64,000 nt of DNA from Hymenopellis radicata. Its lineage: Eukaryota; Basidiomycota; Agaricomycetes; Agaricales; Physalacriaceae. The translations under genes were made by a program, and so were the position numbers. Location: NCBI GenBank assembly GCA_015501595.1, contig JADNRX010000061.1:1-64000 (forward strand), in the 5' to 3' direction. Under the pieces are notes generated by a model. That model ran no database searches. It saw nothing but the letters and a program-made list of their open reading frames with translations, and was not told the DNA's origin. Shown here one piece after another: positions 58,103 to 64,000 of this stretch (position 1 is the first letter of the stretch; the number at the start of each line of letters is the position of its first letter).

Positions 58103-59623
58103 TTATGGGGGTTCTCGGCGTTCGTTCACCTCTATCATGCGATTTCGTATTTGGTCGTCCATCTTGCGAAACTTTGACTGTTCGGCCATGTGCCGTAGAT
58201 TCAGAATCAAGCGCGTTACGGCCAGGGTTGTCGTGCACCATACGAAACTGAGAAAAGGCGAGTTATTCCTTCTGAGATGGGCGCATGTTAAAAACTCACA
58301 AGACTCCGAGATAGATGAGTGATAACTGTTTCTTGTTCAGTCTCCGAGATGCGAGTGAAACGGGGAATAAGCTCACCGGTGCAATGAAGGCGATCAATAG
58401 ATTTAGCATCCGGAGAACTGCGCGAGTCAACGTCAACTAGGATGAAACAGAAAGAGAAAGCGGTCTTACGAAGAAGGACCTGGGCGTTTCATGTCATCCT
58501 AAGTATACAAGACTCTGCGACAGATAAAGATGAGGCGTACCACGAAATAAAAGACGCCATCTCGATAGAGTATGGACATTGCCTGTTCCTTTCGTGGCTG
58601 ATACAAAGCATTCCATACAACCATAATAAATATGACAACCTCAAAGAGGACCTGTAAGGGAGGCATCAATGAATGCCGACAATGTATAACAGAATATGTG
58701 CTGACACCTGGGGCCCAAAGAATACCGACGTCGCTTCTGCTCGTTAAAACACATACACGAAGACTCGGTACCCATAACACAGAATCTGCCCCGAAATCAG
58801 CCGTCGGCGACAATGATATAGACGAAACTCACGGGTCAATGAAACGACAACCTTTATTCCGCAAGCAAAATTAGCCATCTGTGTTGCGACAAACAAGATG
58901 AGGGTCCATGTAATGAGGCGGACATTTCGATCCCAGAGGTTCCACAGGTGAAGGAGCACAAGAACTAATGAGAATTGAGCTGTTAAGTTTGGCGGAAGGA
59001 GGGGGAAGTACTCACAGTTTCCTGCAGCGATGGTTACGATACCGACCAAAGTCTAGAAGATGGTTGAGCGAAGGTATGGCGGCAAAGGGATGTACACACG
59101 GCGATATCGAACCACGTCTTGCAGCTTCGTTTGCACGCCATAAGCATGGTTTTACGGGCAGTCGAGCAAAGATCTTACAACTGTTGACAGTTAATTCGTA
59201 GAAAGCAACGTGAGCAGGTAACGCACTCCTGAAGACAGATTCGCCATGCCGCCCATTTCTATTCCACAAGTGCGTTCAGGTTTCGGCTACAGCCTTTGCA
59301 TCGCCAGACTTACGAACGAGGTGGACAATAACGAAAACAGGCACGCTGTATCTCATTCCGAGAAAGAGCCATTTCGGAGTACTTGACGGCGCCTTCCAAA
59401 TGAAACGTACTTCGTCCGCGAACGTCAAGGAATGGTCATACAGCATGAGCTGCTCAAGTTAAATTGGCAGCGGGCGCACATACTCAAAGACATACCACTA
59501 AGCCTGCGACTATCCGACCTGTTAGCAACGCGCATACTGGTAACCAAGATGGGACGTACTGCTGAGATATCTCGAGGCGTAGAGATTCTGGACCTGGTCT
59601 GCCAGATCATCGCTGCCAACCAT
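58103..59623 (-). CDS. DUF6533 multi-pass membrane protein
   Basis: The first exons are firm: 59623-59560, 59518-59496 and 59452-59314. They encode YDHSLTFADEVRFIWKAPSSTPKWLFLGMRYSVP, the DUF6533 hallmark. Later pieces include a Cys-Lys-Thr-Trp-Phe segment (about 59,130), a helix pair with LWNLWDRNVRLITWTLILF (about 58,900), and the C-terminal tail TRLILNLRHMAEQSKFRKMDDQIRNRMIE ending at 58,103. Middle exon borders were not resolved. This large Agaricomycete family has about seven helices and no proven function. Confidence 0.75.
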
Positions 59624-60191
59624 CGCATTGGGACTATGCAAGGAAAGAAACACGCTTGCAGTCGGGCTTCGCGTTGAGAGGAACCTGAGAGTAAGCGACG
59701 AAGGCCGCCGGAAGCGGCGGGTAATCAGTGAAGGAGTTTAAAATCTATCAGTATCAGCCCTGGTCGGCTTTATGACCCAATAGATTATAGAAGAATTATC
59801 CCCACAAGGCACAGATAAGCACTCGGGCTCAAAGCGGTCCTGCTCGTTCGTTACTTACGAGAATCTGTGTTGAGGTCAGAGACACACGGAGAGGATAGCG
59901 GAACGTGCATCAGTAGATCGACATCCATTGGGGAAACTACAGTCATATCGTACAATGGACAGCCTACCGTCGACGTCAACGTCTTCAACATTGGAGCCAA
60001 AGGCAGGGTTAGGTCCAGGAGGGTTCAGGTACTGCTACACTTCTCCCGAGCTGTGCAGTGCACATACTACACCGCCGTTCCGAATCTTCCGATGCTTCGT
60101 CGAGCACATCGTGATGATTCTCGAGCTCAAGGTTCCTGCCCAGGAGGCTACGTTCAACACATCCTGAAGTGTAATCATCCAAATTGCATTA

Positions 60192-60270
60192 TCGGATATG
60201 GTGTAACGGCTAACATTAGCGCCTCTCACTGAAGTCGCGCTAGCTCGGGGTTCGATTCCCCGTATCCGAA
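60192..60270 (+). tRNA. tRNA-Glu (CTC) with a 7-nt intron
   Basis: It folds as a cloverleaf: a perfect 7-bp acceptor stem (TCGGATA with TATCCGA), a D arm, a 5-bp anticodon stem (AGCGC with GCGCT) and a T arm CGGGG-TTCGATT-CCCCG. The anticodon loop holds CTCTCAC plus about 7 extra nt, best read as a short intron after position 37. A TTTT run three bases after the end can stop RNA polymerase III. The flanks (59,624-60,191 and 60,277-60,672) hold no supported gene. Confidence 0.88.
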
Positions 60271-60672
60271 AGTTTTGCTCCTATGCGAGTCGCGTTGAAT
60301 TTTCGCGCCGCGCCGCTGGAGCCTGGAGCCTGGCCCGCTGAGGGCGACGAGTTTCTGATTTGAAGTCGAGCCGAAGAAACAGATTGCTTCATAAGCAGCA
60401 AACCTCGTGAGATGTATGAACGAACCGGCATCGCTCACTCTCCTAATTCTATGTCTATGCCTGTGGATATAACGTTCGCGCGGATCGCCGCCGTCCGGTT
60501 AATTAAGCCACATAACACCAATCGGAATGGAGACGCCTTTGTGACGATGACTACCAGGTGTTTGATCGAGCTTCCTTTGTTCACTCGACATGGCCACGAG
60601 ATGGCCACTGCCCATTGTTCATTGCTCTTGCTATAACACTCAGCTCCGACCCCCTTCTGCTCTACCTCAGTC

Positions 60673-62152
60673 ATGGCAGAGAACTCCCACCGCGATCTGT
60701 CTCGCAAACCGTTTGTGCCAGTGAGGATGTCGTCTAATACCTCTGGAATCCTTGTGCCGAAAGCTTCTTCTGCCAACACTTCGATGCTCTCGCATAAGGC
60801 GTCGACGTCCTCGATGTCGAACGGTGCTACTAACATGTCGACGGCGATGGCGCATGTTAGTTTGAATATGTCGACTATCGTGGAGACGGCCGAGGGTCCG
60901 CAAGCCACTGGAAAGCAGGCGGCGGGGGAACTCCTCGTTGCGAATAGGTATGTCTTCTTGTGTCGAGCCACTAAGCAAGGCTTATGTGGACGTTTAGGTA
61001 CTCTCGTATCGAAAAGATCGGGGAAGGCACATATGGTGTGGTGTACAAGGCGCGCGACGAAATGACGAATACCATAGTGGCGATGAAGAAGATACGATTG
61101 GAGTGCGAGGACGAGGGTGTGCCGAGCACGGCTATACGGGAGATCAGTTTGTTGAAAGAGTTGGGGAGAGCCAAAGGGCGGAATGTTGTCGGGTGAGTCT
61201 TTCTCTCGTTTACGTCGAATCATCGCCGTGTGCTGACGCCCAAATCGCAGGCTACTCGACATTGTCCACTTGGACCAGAAACTTTACCTCGTATGTGAAT
61301 ACTTGGACATGGACCTGAAGAAATACATCGACAGGGCGAACAAGAACAGAACGCCCATCACGATGAGCATGACCAAAGTGCATTCCTTTACATCCTTTCT
61401 CCACCGTGTTAACACGTTTCCAGCGGTTCAACCACCATATGATCCTCGGTCTGCTGTTCTGCCACTCGCGCCGCATCCTCCATCGCGACCTGAAGCCTCA
61501 GAACCTCCTGATCGACCGACACAATAACTTGAAGCTAGCTGACTTTGGACTGGCAAGAGCTTTCGGTGTGCCCATGAGGGCGTATACGCACGAGGTACGA
61601 ACTCTTCTATTCTCTTAGGCTTGGCTAACCATGATGTCCAGGTAATAACCCTCTGGTACCGCCCACCCGAAATCCTCTTGGGTTCACGACACTACTCCCC
61701 TGCGGTCGACCTCTGGAGCGTCGGCACCATCTTCGCAGAGATGGCCGCCCATGGGATGCCCCTCTTTCCTGGGGACTCGGAGATTGACCAGATTTTCAAG
61801 ATCTTCCGGTACGCATCCATCTTGTCTTCTACATTTCTTCCTTTGATTAACGAAGACCACCGCAGGATCATGGGCACCCCAGACTCGGAAATATGGCCGG
61901 GGATTGAGACGTTACCAGACTACAAGGCCACGTTCCCGCACTGGGGCGCCGCGGATATTACACGAGTTGTACCACGCCTGTGTTCAGATGGAGTGGATCT
62001 ACTACATGTTAGTAACTCTTAATAGTGCGATAAGAGTTGAGCTGATGCCATATCGACAGCGTCTTCTTGAGTACAACCCCATCAAGCGCATTTCTGCAAA
62101 GAGGGCGTTGAAGCATCCCTATTTTTTCGAATACCAGTCGGAGTCGGAGTAG
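60673..62152 (+). CDS. CDK1-like cyclin-dependent kinase with N-terminal extension
   Basis: The predicted protein has 389 aa and seven exons: 60673-60947, 60998-61192, 61251-61377, 61424-61594, 61642-61808, 61866-62007 and 62060-62152, all in frame. The kinase core starts at about residue 92. It has GEGTYG (100-105, with Thr103 and Tyr104 at the inhibitory sites), Lys122, PSTAIRE (134-140), HRDLKPQN (Asp221), [11 protein letters not shown] (Asp239) and the activation Thr254 in YTHEV. The first 91 residues are Ser/Thr/Ala/Met-rich and not part of a normal CDK1. It is probably a paralogue rather than the essential CDC28, because of the extension and substitutions such as LLEYNP (inference). Confidence 0.92.
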
Positions 62153-62265
62153 ATTACTTGTATTATCATTAGACATCTACAGCATATCTGTTTATCATTG
62201 TACTACTATCAGTCTGTTGCCAATACCGTATTTTCACAAGCCTTGAGGGCCATGAGCCAGTATAT

Positions 62266-62782
62266 ACAACTCTCGTATGATTAGTTATAGTGTAATAACT
62301 AATTCTGGCAGTGATGGGGCCAATAACTGAAGTTGGCGAGACAGCCCGACGCGGCACCGTGACCGCCCCTGCCCGCCCAGGCATGTTTCCAAAATAGGAC
62401 AGGTCCCCGGTCCCGCTCCTTCGGTGGGCGCGACCTAGCTAGCTAAGTCTCCTTCATGTAGACTATTGCAAACCGTGCAGATGCCCTCTGCTAACGTACT
62501 TTGTGGTCCACGGACGGCCCAAACCTCCAACTTAACCGGACAGAGGACTATGCCGCGCACGCGGCTGCAAGCTGCAAGTCAGAGAGAGGCGCGCTGATGC
62601 GCCCCAATCGTACACACCCCCTACCAGAAGCGGCGGCGCTGCGGGACTGCCAATTTCAGTTATGTATTCCCAGTTTTGACATCTGTAGCTATCGGTGAGT
62701 CTACTCCGTCGAATTACACGCCATTTTAAGTTATTACGACCAATTTTAGTTATTGTACAATAACTAATCGTACGAGAGTTGT
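62266..62782. mobile_element. MITE F (about 517 bp)
   Basis: Terminal inverted repeats of about 40 bp begin ACAACTCTCGTA and contain GATTAGTTAT...AATAACTAA at both ends, with a few differences. The interior is GC-rich and non-coding. A target duplication could not be identified with certainty. It lies in the shared 3' region between the kinase and SRA genes, which converge. Confidence 0.75.
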
Positions 62783-62971
62783 CGTGCCTCGACATGAGCT
62801 GAGGGTACTTGAAAGCCCTCAGCGTTCAGAAGATGATTTACTGATGATGGGTATTGGATACATAATATACAACGGTAGATGTGAAAGCGTAACTAACATA
62901 GTGGACAGCAGACAATGGTAATGACTTGTACGGAAAGGGTGATAATGACGGACGAGGGATCTTGAGTAAAT

Positions 62972-63733
62972 CTACTGACCGCGCCGAACTGTTCGGCGCG
63001 CAAGAGGCGGCTGTCCAGGGAGACGCTGTTGAGAACAGTCGTTAAATATTCACCTCGAAAACCGAGTAAACGTGCTCTGCTCACCTCCAGCTCAAATTTG
63101 AGCAAGATACAGCTCTTCTTCGTCACCGGGTGCGGCTTGCTCGACTCCGTCCACCAATTCCTTACGAAATAGAGCCCGTCATATCGGTACCCCACCTTGG
63201 GCGCAAAGTCGCTGTGTGCGTCGGGCCCACGCAAGACGCGCACAGGCTTTGCTGTCGCGATAGACATCTGCAATAGGGTTAAGAACATACTTGGTTTACA
63301 AAACAAAAACGACTCACAATCAAACTCAGATTCATCGGATCGTCCTCCGACTGGTCCTCTGTGGGATGCCCTGTGGGTTTCCCAAAGTCGTCTGCCTGAC
63401 CGCCCGTACCAGTGTAGACAATTCTATCACCGTGATCTTCGTCGTCGTAGCGGCCAGACAGACAGATGCTGTACGCGCCATGTGGCCCAGGGGATATTCC
63501 AGCCTGGGTTTTGCGGTGGACGCCTGCGGCACAGGCGCCTTTGCTAATATTGAAGTGTTGTGAACACGCGACTTATATCAAAACAATTAAAAGACATACC
63601 GATTCTCCCACAGATGGCCGACGCCGACTGTCTTGACGGGTCCATACACGTCCGCGGAGGGACGCTGAACCTTCAAAGCCTCGGGGGGAAACAAGTCGGG
63701 ATTCAGCATCACGGATTTGCGACGCGCTTCCAT
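62972..63733 (-). CDS. SRA-YDG domain protein (198 aa)
   Basis: The exons are 63733-63600, 63543-63318, 63267-63085 and 63025-62972, all in frame. The SRA order is visible: VGHLWENR, then GACAAGVHRKTQAGISPGPHGAYSI, LSGRYDDEDHGDRIVYTGTGG, the PVRVLRG segment, and GYRYDGLYFVRNWWTE, which is the YDG motif. The C-terminal LPGQPPL matches the tail of the domain. SRA domains flip out and bind methylated (often hemimethylated) cytosine. No RING, PHD or SET domain is attached, so this is a stand-alone reader as in many fungi. It likely acts in the nucleus. Confidence 0.9.
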
Positions 63734-64000
63734 TGCCGTGTATTGAGACTGGCGACTTAGTCAATTTGGGGGGAGGTGGTTGATGATGCGGTGGCCCAGC
63801 AGCGAAATTCTGCTTTATATAGCGCGAAAAGACCACTAGAGGAATCGAAAGGAGCAGGTCCAAGCGCAAAGGTAGCAAACACAGTGACAATGGCAGGATG
63901 AAAGGAGTCGATCAGGCACGGCGCGGTCCCGAACGCGTTTCACCCACGGTCCCAAAATAGACCCAAAACGGAGATAGGAGAAACGAGAACATTCTGGATG

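Noticed and set aside
60435..61262. 275-codon open frame antisense to the kinase gene
   Set aside because: It lies over the kinase exons and introns and shows no domain; it is a composition shadow.

Overview
This is nuclear DNA of a filamentous basidiomycete, most likely a mushroom-forming Agaricomycete. The evidence is genes cut by many short introns (mostly 45-65 nt, GT..AG), a long-coiled-coil F-box gene of the mushroom type, a DUF6533 membrane protein, and a spliced Zn2Cys6 regulator. Exon joins below were made by hand; a join is called firm where reading frame, splice signals and family sequence all agree.

Layout. (1) 1-21,240 is a large imperfect inverted duplication. The left arm (1 to about 6,690, open at the window edge) and the right arm (about 14,609-21,240) each carry an F-box gene, a 156-aa basic protein, a small membrane protein and an SRAP/HMCES-like relic. 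The right-arm copies are mostly intact; several left-arm copies are broken. The 7.9-kb spacer holds a UbiA-type prenyltransferase, a 530-aa sugar transporter and dispersed repeats. (2) 21,500-29,800 holds a dead cytochrome P450 and a second, smaller inverted duplication: two intact paralogues of a small zinc-domain protein facing each other, with a coiled-coil gene on one side and its dead copy on the other. A tandem array of three units with RNA-like folding lies between them. (3) 30,000-44,700 is a transposon-rich zone: a MULE-type transposase gene split by a MITE, several TA-flanked MITEs, tRNA-like direct repeats, low-complexity DNA, and one C2H2-like gene whose stop codon comes from a MITE. 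(4) 45,000-63,750 is ordinary gene-dense DNA: a vacuolar M28 peptidase, a single-pass surface protein, an SNG1/DUF3533 protein, a DHA1-type exporter, a Zn2Cys6 regulator, a DUF6533 protein, tRNA-Glu, a CDK1-like kinase with an unusual N-terminal extension, and an SRA-YDG protein.

How the genes may work together. SNG1-like protein, exporter and Zn2Cys6 regulator lie in tandem on one strand and could be a small stress or drug-resistance group (inference). The SRA protein would read methylated cytosine, which fits a genome with this many transposons (inference). No complete biosynthetic cluster or known defence system is visible. The most unusual items are the covarying tandem RNA-like array at 25.9-26.3 kb, the MITE inserted exactly at a transposase splice donor, and the asymmetric decay of the large inverted duplication.
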